DNA of 64,000 bases from Marinobacter halophilus (GTDB lineage Bacteria > Pseudomonadota > Gammaproteobacteria > Pseudomonadales > Oleiphilaceae): NCBI RefSeq assembly GCF_003007685.1, contig NZ_PXNN01000013.1, positions 1-64,000 on the forward strand. Reading direction: 5' to 3'. The first letter of the stretch is position 1. Each line of letters starts with the position of its first letter. The notes beneath the pieces were generated by a model. It saw nothing but the letters and a program-made list of their open reading frames with translations, did no database searches and was not told where the DNA came from. A program made the position numbers and the translations under genes. This document shows, one piece after another, positions 9,539-19,416 of the stretch.

Positions 9539-9667
9539 CGCCCATGGCGGAGGAGCCGAGTAGTAACTCCGCCGCTTTATGGGGCTGCCGCCACAGGATT
9601 AACGATTGATTCAGGCCTTTCGTCTATTCCGCAAATTCAAAGCCAGCTCGTATGAGCTGGCTTTTTT
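9539..9667 (+). ncRNA. Possible small structured RNA ending in a terminator
   Basis: The 238-nt gap between two convergent genes contains GGCGGAG (9547-9553) pairing with CTCCGCC, then a strong intrinsic terminator. No ORF of note is present. This could be a small RNA or simply a structured trailer. No known RNA family is recognised. Confidence 0.25.
9639..9667 (+). terminator. Rho-independent terminator
   Basis: AAAGCCAGCTC, loop GTAT, GAGCTGGCTTTTTT: an 11-bp stem plus T-run. It lies between the convergent response-regulator and AraC genes and reads best on the plus strand. Confidence 0.85.
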
Positions 9668-9683
9668 GTTTGTCTGCTTTACA

Positions 9684-9711
9684 GGGTCAGACCCCGTTCG
9701 GGGCCAGACCC
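9684..9711. repeat. Short GGGTCAGACCCC hairpin that supplies the AraC-gene stop codon
   Basis: GGGTCAGACCCC-GTTC-GGGGCCAGACCC. On the minus strand the AraC gene reads into it and ends at its TGA, giving a tail GLAPNGV after the conserved TPGDYRK end. Confidence 0.8.
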
Positions 9712-10718
9712 TTACGATAATCCCCGGGCGTCTGCCCCGCTGCCGCCTTGAACTTACGGTGAAAAGACGTGGTTTCGCTGTACCCCAGGCGCAGGGCGAT
9801 GTCCGGGATGCTCATCTCGGTATTGCGCAGGTAGTCTTCCGCCATCTGCTGGCGCACGTCATCCAGCAGCTTCTGATACGACGCCCCCTCCTGGCTCAGC
9901 TTGCGCTGCAGCGTTCGGCTGGTCATGCCCAGCTCTTCGGCAATCAGATCCTGCCGGGTCACACCGCCGGCCAGTTGCTTCTGAATGCCCTGTTTTACCC
10001 GAGAGGTTAAATCGGTATCGGTGTCCAACAGCGCCAGTTGCGACAGTGCATGGGCCTCCAAGGTCTTGCGCAATAACGGGTCAGGCTGGCGAAGGCGGGT
10101 GGCGAGCAGATCCTTGTGCAGGGTGACGACGTTCTCCGGCGCATCAAACGTAACCGGGCAACCCCAGCGCTCACGATAGGCCGGCTCAAACTCAGGCCCG
10201 GGCGAAGACCGCTTCAGTGAGATCCGGATCGGCGAGGCTTCCGCACTGTCCGCCAGCCAGTGGGCGTACTGAATCCAGGAGGCCACCACATTATCCACCA
10301 CCTGCGGCCACACCACCGGGTCGGTGAAATTACAGGTCCACACCAGAGACACCTCATCGCCCTTCATCTGCAGGCGCGTGATGCCCATATCCCCTACCAG
10401 TTTTTCATAAGGCGCAATGCGGGTGACTGCCTCGGCCAGAGTGGCGCAGCTCATGGTGATGTAGCCGAGCACGCTGTAACTGCCAGGCTGCACAAAGTCG
10501 CCGCTCTCCAGGCCCAGAATAGGGTTGCCGGTCTGCTCCACCAATAACCGGATAAACGTTTGCAGCTGCTCGCCCTCCAGCCGACCGTCGTCCGTGTCCA
10601 TAATGCCTGGCGCCAGGCCTGCCTTATCGAACAGCTCAGAGGTGTTGATGCCTTTGGCATCGGCATAACGGACGTATTGGCGCAAGACGGCGACGGAAGC
10701 GGTTCCGAGAGGACTCAT
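9687..10718 (-). CDS. AraC-family transcriptional regulator (OruR/ArgR-like)
   Basis: 343 residues with an N-terminal arabinose-binding-like domain (VLRQYVRYADAKGI...) of the OruR type and a C-terminal double helix-turn-helix (AEELGMTSRTLQRKLSQEGASYQKLL; IALRLGYSETTSFHRKFKAAAGQTPGDYRK). Many relatives control amino-acid or lipid catabolism. The position directly downstream of argG on the same strand hints at arginine or ornithine metabolism, but this is inference. Start: ATG at 10718 (MSPLGTASVAVLRQY); the open frame upstream to 10811 is repeat-derived. The last seven residues and the stop come from a repeat. Confidence 0.86.
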   Translation of the reverse strand: MSPLGTASVAVLRQYVRYADAKGINTSELFDKAGLAPGIMDTDDGRLEGEQLQTFIRLLVEQTGNPILGLESGDFVQPGSYSVLGYITMSCATLAEAVTRIAPYEKLVGDMGITRLQMKGDEVSLVWTCNFTDPVVWPQVVDNVVASWIQYAHWLADSAEASPIRISLKRSSPGPEFEPAYRERWGCPVTFDAPENVVTLHKDLLATRLRQPDPLLRKTLEAHALSQLALLDTDTDLTSRVKQGIQKQLAGGVTRQDLIAEELGMTSRTLQRKLSQEGASYQKLLDDVRQQMAEDYLRNTEMSIPDIALRLGYSETTSFHRKFKAAAGQTPGDYRKGLAPNGV

Positions 10719-10744
10719 GGCGACTGCTTTGGTTGTTGGTTCCC

Positions 10745-10853
10745 AGGGTCTGACCCCCTGGGGTCTGACCCACCTTTGCCGAATCCCACTCGTGGTTCGA
10801 CTGGGGTGCAACAGACGGGCAAAAGTGGGTCAGTCCCCAAGGGGACAGACCCT
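10745..10853. repeat. Long inverted repeat built from GGGTCTGACCCC modules
   Basis: Left arm (10745-10779, two GGGTCTGACCC units then CACCTTTGCC) pairs imperfectly with right arm GGCAAAAGTGGGTCAGTCCCC / AAGGGGACAGACCC (to 10853). The right arm matches module A of the type-2 repeats. It fills the gap between argG and the AraC gene, 27 nt before the latter's start. Confidence 0.78.
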
Positions 10854-10868
10854 GACACCCCCTAAGCC

Positions 10869-12080
10869 TTAAAGCTTCCGCCCCTTCCCAGCCGCAATCC
10901 GTAACCGCAATGCGTTCAGCTTGATAAAGCCTTCCGCGTCTTTCTGATCATACGCACCCTGGTCTTCTTCAAAGGTGGCGATCTTTTCGTCGAACAGGGA
11001 GTCGTCAGACTTACGGCCAACCACGTCTACGTTGCCTTTGTAGAGCTTCAGGCGAACCACACCATTCACGTATTCCTGGGTCTGGTCGATCAGCGCCTGC
11101 AGGGCTTCACGCTCCGGAGACCACCAGTAACCGTTGTAGATCACTTCGGCATAGCGCGGCATCAGGCTGTCTTTCAGGTGCGCCACTTCGCGGTCCAGAG
11201 TGATGGACTCAATGGCACGGTGGGCACGCAGCAACACGGTGCCGCCAGGGGTTTCGTAGCAGCCACGGGACTTCATGCCCACGTAACGGTTCTCTACGAT
11301 GTCCAAACGGCCAACGCCGTTGTCACCCGCCAGCTTGTTCAGGGTTTCCAGCACCTCGTGGGCCTTCAGCTCCTTGCCATCAACGGCAACCACGTCGCCC
11401 TTGCGGTAGGTCAGCTCAACGTAGGTCGGCGTGTCTGGAGCCGCTTCCGGAGACACGCTCCAGCGCCACATCTCTTCCTCGGCTTCCGCCCAGGGGTCTT
11501 CCAGATTCATGCCTTCGTAGGAAATGTGCAGCAGGTTGGCATCCATGGAGTACGGGCTCTTGCCCTTCTTCATTTCCACCGGAATGTTGCGCTCTTCACA
11601 GTACTGCAGCAGCTTCTCGCGGGAGTTCAGATCCCACTCACGCCAGGGTGCAATCACCTTCACGCCCGGCTTAAGCGCGTAGGCGCCCAGCTCGAAACGG
11701 ACCTGGTCGTTGCCCTTGCCGGTAGCACCGTGAGAAATGGCATCGGCGCCGGTCTGGTTAGCAATTTCAACCAAACGCTTGGCAATCAGCGGGCGGGCGA
11801 TGGAGGTACCCAGCAGGTACTCGCCCTCATAGACGGTGTTGGCGCGGAACATCGGGAACACGTAATCGCGCACAAACTCTTCGCGCAGGTCCTCGATGTA
11901 GATTTCCTTAACTCCCAGCGCTTTCGCCTTCGTGCGCGCCGGTTCCACTTCCTCGCCCTGGCCGATGTCGGCGGTGAAGGTCACCACCTCACAGTTATAG
12001 GTATCCTGCAACCACCGCACAATCACGGAAGTATCCAGGCCACCGGAATAGGCCAGCACCACCTTGTTAATTTCAGACAT
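10869..12080 (-). CDS. argG: Argininosuccinate synthase
   Basis: 403 residues, full length. It joins citrulline and aspartate with ATP to argininosuccinate in arginine synthesis. The N-type ATP pyrophosphatase P-loop AYSGGLDTS (9-17), [15 protein letters not shown], the substrate block [16 protein letters not shown] and the C-terminal [13 protein letters not shown] are all present. A clear GGAG lies 8 nt before the ATG. It is transcribed alone, with a repeat downstream and the flagellar block upstream. Confidence 0.98.
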   Translation of the reverse strand: MSEINKVVLAYSGGLDTSVIVRWLQDTYNCEVVTFTADIGQGEEVEPARTKAKALGVKEIYIEDLREEFVRDYVFPMFRANTVYEGEYLLGTSIARPLIAKRLVEIANQTGADAISHGATGKGNDQVRFELGAYALKPGVKVIAPWREWDLNSREKLLQYCEERNIPVEMKKGKSPYSMDANLLHISYEGMNLEDPWAEAEEEMWRWSVSPEAAPDTPTYVELTYRKGDVVAVDGKELKAHEVLETLNKLAGDNGVGRLDIVENRYVGMKSRGCYETPGGTVLLRAHRAIESITLDREVAHLKDSLMPRYAEVIYNGYWWSPEREALQALIDQTQEYVNGVVRLKLYKGNVDVVGRKSDDSLFDEKIATFEEDQGAYDQKDAEGFIKLNALRLRIAAGKGRKL

Positions 12081-12191
12081 GCTTTTGCTCCAGACTGAAC
12101 AGAATGGATGTATTGAAAAGAAGAGCGATATTGTACGGGAGTGCGGGGGGAATGGCTATTGGCGGCTTTGTTGTCACGAACGGAACGGACT

Positions 12192-12229
12192 AACGCGAGC
12201 GAAATGCTCTGTTTCGCTTAGCCCGCGTT
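12192..12229 (-). terminator. Hairpin after fliS (possible terminator)
   Basis: AACGCG-AGCGAAA, loop TGCTCTG, TTTCGCT-(5-nt bulge)-CGCGTT. It lies between fliS and argG and lacks a clear T-run, so termination is uncertain. Confidence 0.4.
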
Positions 12230-12254
12230 GGCCCGTGTCGGCCGTGGCTAATAA

Positions 12255-12662
12255 TCAAACAGCCGCTTGCTGACTCTGGCCGCTGACCACTTCGTCACGA
12301 ATACTGTCCCAGCCATCCTTCACCGAGCGCAGCAGGGTAAGCACTTCATCCAGCTTGGCTACGTCGTTCTTGGCGCTGGCCTCCAGCAGGGTGCGCTCCA
12401 TATAGTCATACAGCGCTTCAAGTCGCGCCGCCAGCTCACCGCCTTTGTCGAAATCCAGGAAGGCACGCAGGCCGCCGATGATTTCAATGGCCTTGTTGAT
12501 CAACTGGGCCTTGCCGGAATAGTCCTTGGCCTGAATCCGTGATTTGGCCATGTTGATGCGTTCGATCGCCCCGTTGTACAGCAGCTGGATCAGCTTATGG
12601 GGATCGGCATCGGTGATGCTGGTCTGAGTATTAACGCGCTGATACGCCTGTAAACCGTTCAT
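12255..12662 (-). CDS. fliS: Flagellar chaperone FliS
   Basis: 135 residues. FliS binds the C-terminus of flagellin in the cytoplasm and hands it to the export apparatus. Family features are the N-terminal AYQRVNTQTSITDADPHKLIQLLYNGAIERI and the helical core LEALYDYMERTLLEAS. GAGG lies 8 nt before the ATG. It sits 66 nt downstream of fliD, probably in the same transcript. Confidence 0.96.
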   Translation of the reverse strand: MNGLQAYQRVNTQTSITDADPHKLIQLLYNGAIERINMAKSRIQAKDYSGKAQLINKAIEIIGGLRAFLDFDKGGELAARLEALYDYMERTLLEASAKNDVAKLDEVLTLLRSVKDGWDSIRDEVVSGQSQQAAV

Positions 12663-12728
12663 AAATAACCTCGTGTCACCGTCATCCGGTAGCCATGTGT
12701 TGGCGGGCCATACCTTAGTATAGCCGGT

Positions 12729-14699
12729 TTAATCACTTTGCCGGTTCGGCGCCAGGGCCGCCAGCTGTTGAGTCACATAATCCCGCGTGTTGTTGAGCTG
12801 GGAAATCAGGGAATCGGCTGCGCTGAATTGCTTTACCAATCGTTCCTGGTAGCTTTCGATCCGCAAATCCAGCTTGATGCGATCTTCCTGAATACGCTCA
12901 AGGTCCCGATTCAGGGAGTTGGTACGAGAACTCAAGGCACCGTTTTCACCCAGAATGCTGGTAATCGCATCCACCGCACGCTCACTCACGCCTTCAATAA
13001 ACTTGACCGAGCCCCGGTTACCCACGTCTCCGCCAGTAATCCGCACTTGCAAGCCTGCGGCATCGCCGGTGGCACTGTTGGCGAGGAACAACACCTGGCC
13101 ATCGCCCTGAGCGGCCTGGCCGTTAATCGTGCCCTGAACATCCTGGCCCGCGGTGCCGGTTGCGGTGTTCAGCCCGGTCACATTGCTCAACTCGGTCAGG
13201 CTCACATTGGAATCACTGCCAAAACGGTTAGAGGTGAAGGTAAGGCCTTCAGTAGCGTCGTAAGCCACCTGCACCGAGCGGCCCGCGGCACTCAAGGCCG
13301 AATTCTCCCGCAGCGCATCCTGAATGGCCGTCGCAAAACCGGCGCCGGAGTAATCGCCGGCGGCAATCGACACCGTCGCCGTCGTTTCACCATCCACCTG
13401 GAAGGTAAAACTGCTGTCAGTGCCAACGGTAACCGCGTTGGCATCAGCGCCGTTTGGCATAGCAAAGTTCACACTACCCCGGGCCGCCATCTGGGTAACG
13501 TTAATGTCGTAGTTACCTGGCAGGGTGTTGGAGCCAGTGCGAACAAATTCCACTTGAGAGTCTGTGGTTCGGCCCTGCTCAGCAAAAAGCGCCGTCACAT
13601 CATCTGGATTTTCAAGCAGCTTCTGCTGAAACTTCTGGCTATCAAACTGTAGTTCACCAGTCCGGAAATCTGTACCAATGCCCACGTCGGCCAGGCTGCG
13701 CACACCGGCATTTTCCAGCCCTGGAATAATGTCGGTCAGCACACTCTTCAGCTGGTTCTGAATATTACGGACGGTGGAGTCGCCGGTCAGAATGCTGCCT
13801 TGGCCGGTTTCGCTGTCGAAAGACGACAACTCACGGACGATGGTTTGCAGTTCGTTGAATTTATCGACAAACGCCTGCACCCGATCCGCCACCGCGCCGG
13901 TATCTTGCTCCACCTTCACGGTAGATTTCCCGGTATCCGACAGGTTGAACGTCAGCCCGTCGACCACGTTTTCGACGGTGTTGGTCGAACGGGTAATCTC
14001 AACCCCGTTGATCATCATCCGGGCATCGGCCGCGGCAATGGTCTGCTCCATTGCGGGGTTGCCGGCTGGGTCTGCCGGGTCAAACGCAAACCGCGCCAGG
14101 CCGGGCGCGGCGGCATCTTCAGTAGCTGTGATTTTCACCGCATTGGCAGTGCCGGTTTCATCAGCCGAGAGCGTCAGCCGGAATCCGTCACCGGTATCAA
14201 TCACCCCGGCAGACACCCCGGCGTTGGCTTCATTGATGGCATTCGCCAGGCCCTGCAGGGTGTCATTGGAAGAATCAACGGTGATCTCGGTAGTCTTGTC
14301 ACCCACCTGGAGCGTCATCGTGCCCCGGCCAACACTGGTGGCATCGCGGTCTGCAAAGGCTTCTGTGCTGGCCAGCGCCTGGGGTTCCGCCAGGGCCACT
14401 ACATCGACACTGTAAGAACCCCGCGCCGCTTTACCAGCATCTACCGACACTTCAACATTGGCGCCGGAAGAGGTGGCTGAGAATGATTTCATCGCATCCG
14501 CAGAGCCCAGCTGGCGCATGGGCAAACGCAGCTCAGTGATGCCGCTACGCAGTTTGCCAAAGGCAGAAATCAGCGCTTCGGTACGCTCTGTTTTTTGATC
14601 CAGCCGAACTTCCGTGGGCCTGCGTTCCGCAGCCACCAGCTGATCCACAAGATCCGACGTCAAAACGCCAGAGCCAACGCCTAACGATGATATAGCCAT
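12729..14699 (-). CDS. fliD: Flagellar hook-associated protein 2 (filament cap) FliD
   Basis: 656 residues. FliD caps the filament and guides flagellin assembly. The N-terminal FliD_N block (MAISSLGVGSGVLTSDLVDQLVAAERRP) and the C-terminal coiled FliD_C block (LNRDLERIQEDRIKLDLRIESYQERLVKQFSAADSLISQLN) are clear; the middle holds D2/D3-like domains. The ATG at 14699 is preferred over a TTG at 14705 because GAGGAGG (14713-14707) sits 7 nt from the ATG. A sigma-28-type promoter lies 43 nt upstream. Confidence 0.96.
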   Translation of the reverse strand: MAISSLGVGSGVLTSDLVDQLVAAERRPTEVRLDQKTERTEALISAFGKLRSGITELRLPMRQLGSADAMKSFSATSSGANVEVSVDAGKAARGSYSVDVVALAEPQALASTEAFADRDATSVGRGTMTLQVGDKTTEITVDSSNDTLQGLANAINEANAGVSAGVIDTGDGFRLTLSADETGTANAVKITATEDAAAPGLARFAFDPADPAGNPAMEQTIAAADARMMINGVEITRSTNTVENVVDGLTFNLSDTGKSTVKVEQDTGAVADRVQAFVDKFNELQTIVRELSSFDSETGQGSILTGDSTVRNIQNQLKSVLTDIIPGLENAGVRSLADVGIGTDFRTGELQFDSQKFQQKLLENPDDVTALFAEQGRTTDSQVEFVRTGSNTLPGNYDINVTQMAARGSVNFAMPNGADANAVTVGTDSSFTFQVDGETTATVSIAAGDYSGAGFATAIQDALRENSALSAAGRSVQVAYDATEGLTFTSNRFGSDSNVSLTELSNVTGLNTATGTAGQDVQGTINGQAAQGDGQVLFLANSATGDAAGLQVRITGGDVGNRGSVKFIEGVSERAVDAITSILGENGALSSRTNSLNRDLERIQEDRIKLDLRIESYQERLVKQFSAADSLISQLNNTRDYVTQQLAALAPNRQSD

Positions 14700-14741
14700 A
14701 ACCAAGCCTCCTCAGGGGGGCGAATGTCTCTACTGTTCAGT

Positions 14742-14768
14742 TTATCGGCAGCAGGCGGCAAAACTTTG
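14742..14768 (-). promoter_or_regulatory. Sigma-28 (FliA) promoter upstream of fliD
   Basis: On the minus strand CAAA - 15 nt - GCCGATAA, against consensus TAAA-N15-GCCGATAA: one mismatch in the -35, perfect -10 and exact spacing. Confidence 0.75.
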
Positions 14769-14820
14769 CCTCTTTTCGGGAAATTGCCATACCGATTTGT
14801 AACAGCTTGTAAAAGCAAAA

Positions 14821-14850
14821 CACCGCCGGCCCCTTTCGGAGGCGGCGGTG
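14821..14850 (-). terminator. Terminator after flaG
   Basis: CACCGCCG (14821-14828) pairs with CGGCGGTG (14843-14850). On the minus strand the hairpin is followed by TTTTGCTTTT. It separates flaG from fliD. Confidence 0.8.
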
Positions 14851-14893
14851 CTGAAATACCGTTGCCAACATGCCCGCAAAAAGCGGCAAGTTT

Positions 14894-15328
14894 TTACACT
14901 TTAATGTTAAACAACGTCAGCGGCTCATCCTGCTGCAATTTTTCTGCCAACCTCAATGCGACTTCGTCTGGCATCTGGCGGATGACTTCCTGGGTTTGCT
15001 GATCCACCACCTTCACGATGGTACGGCCCATGTCGTTATCCACTTCAAACTGAAGATCCCGCTGCACGTTCTGCACAAAATCATTCAGCTGACTGACCGC
15101 CTCATTCAGCTCCTTTTGCTGCTCTTCACTGCGCGCCTGTAGCTTTTCAGCTTGAGACGGCTGCTGAGCAACCTGGGAAGACTGAACCTGACGGCCAGTG
15201 TCAAACGAAGCAGCAAGGTCAGGGGCGTTCCGGCCCTCGGCCTGAGATGACGACATTGCCTTGGCCGGAGCCTGCGCGCCTGCGCGCACCAGCTTCAGGT
15301 CCGGGCTGTTCAGGTTAACGTCATTCAT
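14894..15328 (-). CDS. flaG: FlaG family protein
   Basis: 144 residues with a low-complexity Gln/Ser/Ala-rich N-terminal half and the conserved FlaG C-terminal domain (VSQLNDFVQNVQRDLQFEVDNDMGRTIVKVVDQQTQEVIRQMP). FlaG influences filament length in polarly flagellated bacteria. GAGG lies 7 nt before the ATG. The place between flagellin and fliD is the usual order. A terminator follows directly. Confidence 0.92.
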   Translation of the reverse strand: MNDVNLNSPDLKLVRAGAQAPAKAMSSSQAEGRNAPDLAASFDTGRQVQSSQVAQQPSQAEKLQARSEEQQKELNEAVSQLNDFVQNVQRDLQFEVDNDMGRTIVKVVDQQTQEVIRQMPDEVALRLAEKLQQDEPLTLFNIKV

Positions 15329-15359
15329 AGCGCTACCTCACTATCCTGAAACGGCGTCA

Positions 15360-15383
15360 GGCCGGAACCCGAAGGTTCCGGCC
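15360..15383 (-). terminator. Hairpin after flagellin 1
   Basis: GGCCGGAACC-loop-GGTTCCGGCC, a perfect 10-bp stem with a TTCG loop on the minus strand, 16 nt beyond the flagellin stop. Only a short T-run follows, so it may act as an mRNA-stabilising or partial terminator before flaG. Confidence 0.6.
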
Positions 15384-15398
15384 GTTACCGTTAGCCCC

Positions 15399-16922
15399 TT
15401 ACTGCAGGAGGGACAGAACCTGCTGTGGACGGGCATTAGCCTGAGCCAGGACGGAGATACCGGCCTGCTGCAGTACCTGGGATTTAGCCAGGTTGGCAGT
15501 TTCTGCCGCGAAGTCAGCGTCCAGGATACGGCTGTTGGAGGCGCTGAGGTTTTCGACAGACGTGCCCAGGTTAGCGATGGTGGACTCGAAGCGGTTTTGG
15601 ATGGCACCGAGTTCGCCGCGCACTTTGTTTACTGAGTCTAGAGCTGCGTCAACACGCAGAATCGCCTCATTTGCTCCAGCTACCGAGGAAATATCAATTT
15701 CCCCTACACCCTCGTTGTTGTTGACCGCCACTGAAGCAACTGAAGAGTCAGCCGCATCAACTCCAAGGATGTCATCCAATGCATCATCCGAAGACTGGAA
15801 CGTAATCTCATCAGCACCAAACACTTCCACCTCGCCGCGAAGCGCTGCGGGAGTTGTACCATTACCAACCGTTGCTGGAGTATCGCCCTGAACCAAACCC
15901 TCAGTTGTACCTGCAAGCGCGGCGCCGTCCACGGTTTGAGAGAGGTTTATTGTTCGGCCGTCGTTGCTCCGCAAGATAAGCTCACCACCCTCCTCCACGG
16001 CAGAGACACCTGTGACACCAGACTTGGAATCAATGGCTGCAGCAATATCTGCTGCATTCAGTGTGAGAGCACCATCAACGCCTGCGGTCGCACTGAAAAC
16101 CACTTCGTCGTTAATCGAGATGTTGTAAACACCATCATTGGCCTGAGCGGCAGTTAAGCTGGCAATTGAGAGGGTCTGCTCATTGCTCGCCGACACCGTA
16201 AGACCATCAACACCCGACGCTTTAATTGCCTCGGCTATAGCAAATGCACTATCAGCTTCGTAACCAGAAATGATTTGATTCTGCGAGTCACGTACGGCCT
16301 CAGAATCTTGAATAGGCGTGAACGCGTTATCACCAACCTTTACAGAAAGCGTTCTGTTGTCGGCTTCAGATATATTATTTGCGACAGCGAAACTCTGAGA
16401 CGCAATTGCACCAATCTGGTCGGTTTTAGTACCTTGGCTGAGATCCACGCCAATTGTTTCACCGGCGTTGGCCCCAACCTGGAATCCCTGTTTGCCAAAG
16501 CTGCCATCAAGAACCTTCAGCCCGTTGAATGCAGTTTGATTCGAGATTCGGTCGATTTCTTCAAGACGCTGAGTAACTTCATCGTTAAGAGCCTGACGAT
16601 CCGAGGCGCTGTTTGTTGCGTTGGCAGATTGCACCGACAATTCACGAATTCGTTGAAGGTTGTTGGTGATTTCGTTCAGAGCACCCTCAGCAGTCTGCGC
16701 CAAGGAAATGCCATCATTAGCATTTCGCTGGGCAACATTCAGACCGGTAATCTGCGCGCTGAACCGGGTAGAAATCGCCAGACCAGCCGCATCGTCTTTG
16801 GCAGAGTTAATGCGCAGACCAGAAGACAAACGCTGCAGAGCCTGATCGTTCATGCTCTGAGACTTACTCAGTTGGTTCTGGGCGTTCAGTGAGGCTACGT
16901 TGGTGTTGATACCGAGAGCCAT
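15399..16922 (-). CDS. fliC: Flagellin 1
   Basis: 507 residues. Conserved D0/D1 ends: N-terminal [52 protein letters not shown]-terminal [35 protein letters not shown] and the end QQVLSLLQ. The variable D2/D3 region (about 165-415) makes it larger than many polar flagellins. AAGGAG precedes the ATG. It is transcribed toward flaG-fliD-fliS from a sigma-28 promoter and is divergent from flagellin 2. Confidence 0.97.
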   Translation of the reverse strand: MALGINTNVASLNAQNQLSKSQSMNDQALQRLSSGLRINSAKDDAAGLAISTRFSAQITGLNVAQRNANDGISLAQTAEGALNEITNNLQRIRELSVQSANATNSASDRQALNDEVTQRLEEIDRISNQTAFNGLKVLDGSFGKQGFQVGANAGETIGVDLSQGTKTDQIGAIASQSFAVANNISEADNRTLSVKVGDNAFTPIQDSEAVRDSQNQIISGYEADSAFAIAEAIKASGVDGLTVSASNEQTLSIASLTAAQANDGVYNISINDEVVFSATAGVDGALTLNAADIAAAIDSKSGVTGVSAVEEGGELILRSNDGRTINLSQTVDGAALAGTTEGLVQGDTPATVGNGTTPAALRGEVEVFGADEITFQSSDDALDDILGVDAADSSVASVAVNNNEGVGEIDISSVAGANEAILRVDAALDSVNKVRGELGAIQNRFESTIANLGTSVENLSASNSRILDADFAAETANLAKSQVLQQAGISVLAQANARPQQVLSLLQ

Positions 16923-17010
16923 AATACTTCTCCTTCGACAGAGGTCGTCATTTCATGGAAAAGGTCTGGCGCCCATCTTTTGGTTTGGTAGCGCCGCCCT
17001 GTTACTCCAC

Positions 17011-17037
17011 TTAACGGCACCCCACCCGGTTGCTTTA
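17011..17037 (-). promoter_or_regulatory. Sigma-28 (FliA) promoter for flagellin 1
   Basis: Minus strand TAAA (17037-17034), exactly 15 nt, then GCCGTTAA (17018-17011), one mismatch from the FliA consensus. It ends 88 nt before the flagellin 1 start codon. Confidence 0.85.
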
Positions 17038-17083
17038 GAAAAAAATTCACGGATTTTGTAAAGGAATGTAAAACGTGAACTTT

Positions 17084-17138
17084 GGGGTCAGACCCCCCCG
17101 GACATTTGATGGGGCCAAATGTTCTGGGGTCTGACCCC
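17084..17138. repeat. Type-1 repeat, orientation B (55-nt core)
   Basis: CGGACATTT / AAATGTTCTGG around loop GATGGGGCC. This copy has two extra C residues after the left core, making it the only type-1 copy not 53 nt long. It lies in the 532-nt intergenic region between the divergent flagellins. Apart from this repeat and the two promoters I see nothing else in that gap. Confidence 0.88.
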
Positions 17139-17338
17139 AGCGAAAACTCAACACCTTGCGCATTTAACACGATACTCCGTCGTCTCACATTTATAATAGG
17201 TGCTCTAATTCAACATCAAAACCGGCAAACCCTTTCCCATTCGCCGCGACAACAATCTGGCAACCCATTTCACAGCCCAATCTGGTTCACTCCAAAATAA
17301 GTAACCCAAACAGGCCACTACAGCCACTTTCAAAAAAC

Positions 17339-17354
17339 TGGCACACCCTTCGCT
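17339..17354 (+). promoter_or_regulatory. Sigma-54-type promoter for flagellin 2
   Basis: TGGCACACCCTTCGCT has GG and GC at the correct 10-nt spacing (consensus TGGCACG-N4-TTGCW; TTGC is TCGC here). It lies 100 nt before the flagellin 2 ATG. An almost identical box precedes the TPR gene at 22499. Confidence 0.7.
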
Positions 17355-17454
17355 TGGTATTCGGCAAAACGGCAATTTAACGAATTTCCGCCGGCAAGGG
17401 TTCCCCTCTCATAGGGCACCAGGCTACCGGCACCTCTGAGCAGGGAGAATTGAT

Positions 17455-19305
17455 ATGTCTCAGGTCATTAACACCAACATTGCTTCGCTGAACGCTCAGC
17501 GTAATCTGAACGCTTCGCAGGGCGATGCCAACGTGGCACTGCAACGGCTGTCTTCTGGCCTACGTATTAACTCTGCCAAAGACGATGCCGCGGGCCTTGC
17601 GATTTCCGAAAGGTTCCAGTCTCAGATCGCCGGCCTTAACCAGGCTCAGCGGAATGCCAACGATGGCATCTCTCTGGCGCAAACCGCTGAGGGGGCGATG
17701 GATGAAATTACCAACAACCTCCAGCGGATTCGGGAACTGGCGGTTCAGTCGGCGAACGCAACGAACAGCAACTCGGACCGCCAGGCGCTGAACCAGGAAG
17801 TTCAGCAGCGGATTGAAGAGATCAACCGTATTGCCAGCCAAACGTCGTTCAACGGCCTGAAGGTTCTTGACGGCACCTTTGCAACGCAGACGTTCCAGGT
17901 TGGCGCTAATACCGGTGAAACGATCGCTGTTAGTGGACTGGATTCTCGTGGCAGTCAGTTGGGTGCCACCGTCATCGAGAGCCAAGAATTTGGTGCCACG
18001 CCGATTAGTGATTTTGAGGATGGTGAGACCCTAAGCTCGAATATTCCGGCTAATTTTGAGGCTTTTGCATCTCTTACACCGACCCCTGGGCGGGAAATAA
18101 CTGGACCAATCACAGTTAACGGTGTTGAGCTGCTTGATAATACGCCAGATACATATGTGAGCCTGGAAGCAGTTGCCCAAGCATTGAGAGACGCGATTGA
18201 CGGACTGACAGACCCTGACGAAATTGCTGCTCTAGACGGTATAACCCTTGAAGTTGACGATAACCGACTCAGCTTTATCAGCTCAAGACAGGAAAGCGTT
18301 GAGGCAAATATCGCGTTGACAGCAGCCGCTGTTGATCCGGTTTCCGCCACGCAGTCCGCTACTGTGAACGGGGGAGATTCGCTCACCGCTCTTGCCCTTC
18401 CGGACTTCAATTTCGCAACAGGCAACCTGCAGGGTTCAATAACCATCGGCGGTCAGGAGATTGTTCCAGATTTCGAAGGTGTTACTACCCAGGCAGAGTT
18501 CGAGACCCGGCTAACGAACGCCCTGTCAGGCACGGGCGTCACCTTTAACTACGATGCCGGTTTGGAAACTCTCACCTTCACCAATGGCAATACCGATCCT
18601 ATCGATATCTCAGCCACCATCAGCGATGGCGGAGTGCCACCACTGACTTTCGGCCAGACATTAGAGATCGAGGGCCAAACCGGCAAAACCCTGGTTGACC
18701 GTTTCAAAGAAGGCGACACCTTCGATTTCCGAATCGATCTCGACGGTGAGCAGCTTGATATCAAAGGCGCAACATCGCTGAACGACGTTGTCAGCCAGGT
18801 AAATGCGCTGAGTACCAAAACCGGTATCAGTGCCAACCTGAACGCCAGCAACGATGAGATCATCTTCTCCAAAAACTTCGGTGAAGATTTCGACATAACA
18901 ATTGAAACCGACCTCAATGGCAACGGCATCTTTGGCGAAGCGAACGATCTGACCACTCAGATCTCCGCTACCGCTGAAGACAACACCCAGTCTGCCAACA
19001 TGGTCGACATCTCGACTCGTGACGGCGCTGATCTGGCCATGATCACCATCGATTACGCCATCGACAAGATCAACGGCTATCGGGCCGACCTTGGCGCAGT
19101 CCAAAACCGCTTCGAATCCACCATCGCCAACCTGAGCACCACCTCAGAAAACCTCTCGGCCTCCAACAGCCGAATCCGCGATGCCGACTTCGCCGCCGAA
19201 ACCGCCGAACTGGCCCGCACTCAGGTGCTCCAGTCTGCCGGCCTCTCGGTACTGGCCCAGGCCAACGCACGGCCCCAGCAGGTACTGCAGCTGCTGCAAG
19301 GCTAA
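17455..19305 (+). CDS. Flagellin 2 (large)
   Basis: 616 residues, about 110 more than flagellin 1. The terminal D0/D1 domains are nearly the same ([38 protein letters not shown]-terminal [31 protein letters not shown], ending QVLQLLQG), but the roughly 350-residue surface region (about 175-525) is different and acidic. GGGAG lies 7 nt before the ATG. It is divergent from flagellin 1 with a sigma-54-type promoter instead of sigma-28, so the two may be made at different assembly stages. Confidence 0.97.
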   Translation: MSQVINTNIASLNAQRNLNASQGDANVALQRLSSGLRINSAKDDAAGLAISERFQSQIAGLNQAQRNANDGISLAQTAEGAMDEITNNLQRIRELAVQSANATNSNSDRQALNQEVQQRIEEINRIASQTSFNGLKVLDGTFATQTFQVGANTGETIAVSGLDSRGSQLGATVIESQEFGATPISDFEDGETLSSNIPANFEAFASLTPTPGREITGPITVNGVELLDNTPDTYVSLEAVAQALRDAIDGLTDPDEIAALDGITLEVDDNRLSFISSRQESVEANIALTAAAVDPVSATQSATVNGGDSLTALALPDFNFATGNLQGSITIGGQEIVPDFEGVTTQAEFETRLTNALSGTGVTFNYDAGLETLTFTNGNTDPIDISATISDGGVPPLTFGQTLEIEGQTGKTLVDRFKEGDTFDFRIDLDGEQLDIKGATSLNDVVSQVNALSTKTGISANLNASNDEIIFSKNFGEDFDITIETDLNGNGIFGEANDLTTQISATAEDNTQSANMVDISTRDGADLAMITIDYAIDKINGYRADLGAVQNRFESTIANLSTTSENLSASNSRIRDADFAAETAELARTQVLQSAGLSVLAQANARPQQVLQLLQG

Positions 19306-19322
19306 ACCAAAACAGAAAACCC

Positions 19323-19353
19323 AAAACGGCTGGCCTAAACCCCCGGCCGTTTT
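19323..19353 (+). terminator. Terminator after flagellin 2
   Basis: AAAACGGC (19323-19330) pairs with GCCGTTTT (19346-19353), followed by ACTTT; 18 nt past the stop codon. Confidence 0.7.
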
Positions 19354-19358
19354 ACTTT

Positions 19359-19411
19359 GGGGTCAGACCCCAAGACATTTCGCGCCATCAAATGTACGGG
19401 GGTCTGACCCC
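19359..19411. repeat. Type-1 repeat, orientation A
   Basis: 53-nt core, CAAGACATTT / AAATGTACG, loop CGCGCCATC. It follows the flagellin 2 terminator. Confidence 0.9.
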
Positions 19412-19416
19412 AAAAC

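Noticed and set aside
12081..12254. Possible small gene between argG and fliS
   Set aside because: The frames lack a convincing ribosome site and composition; only a hairpin is supported.
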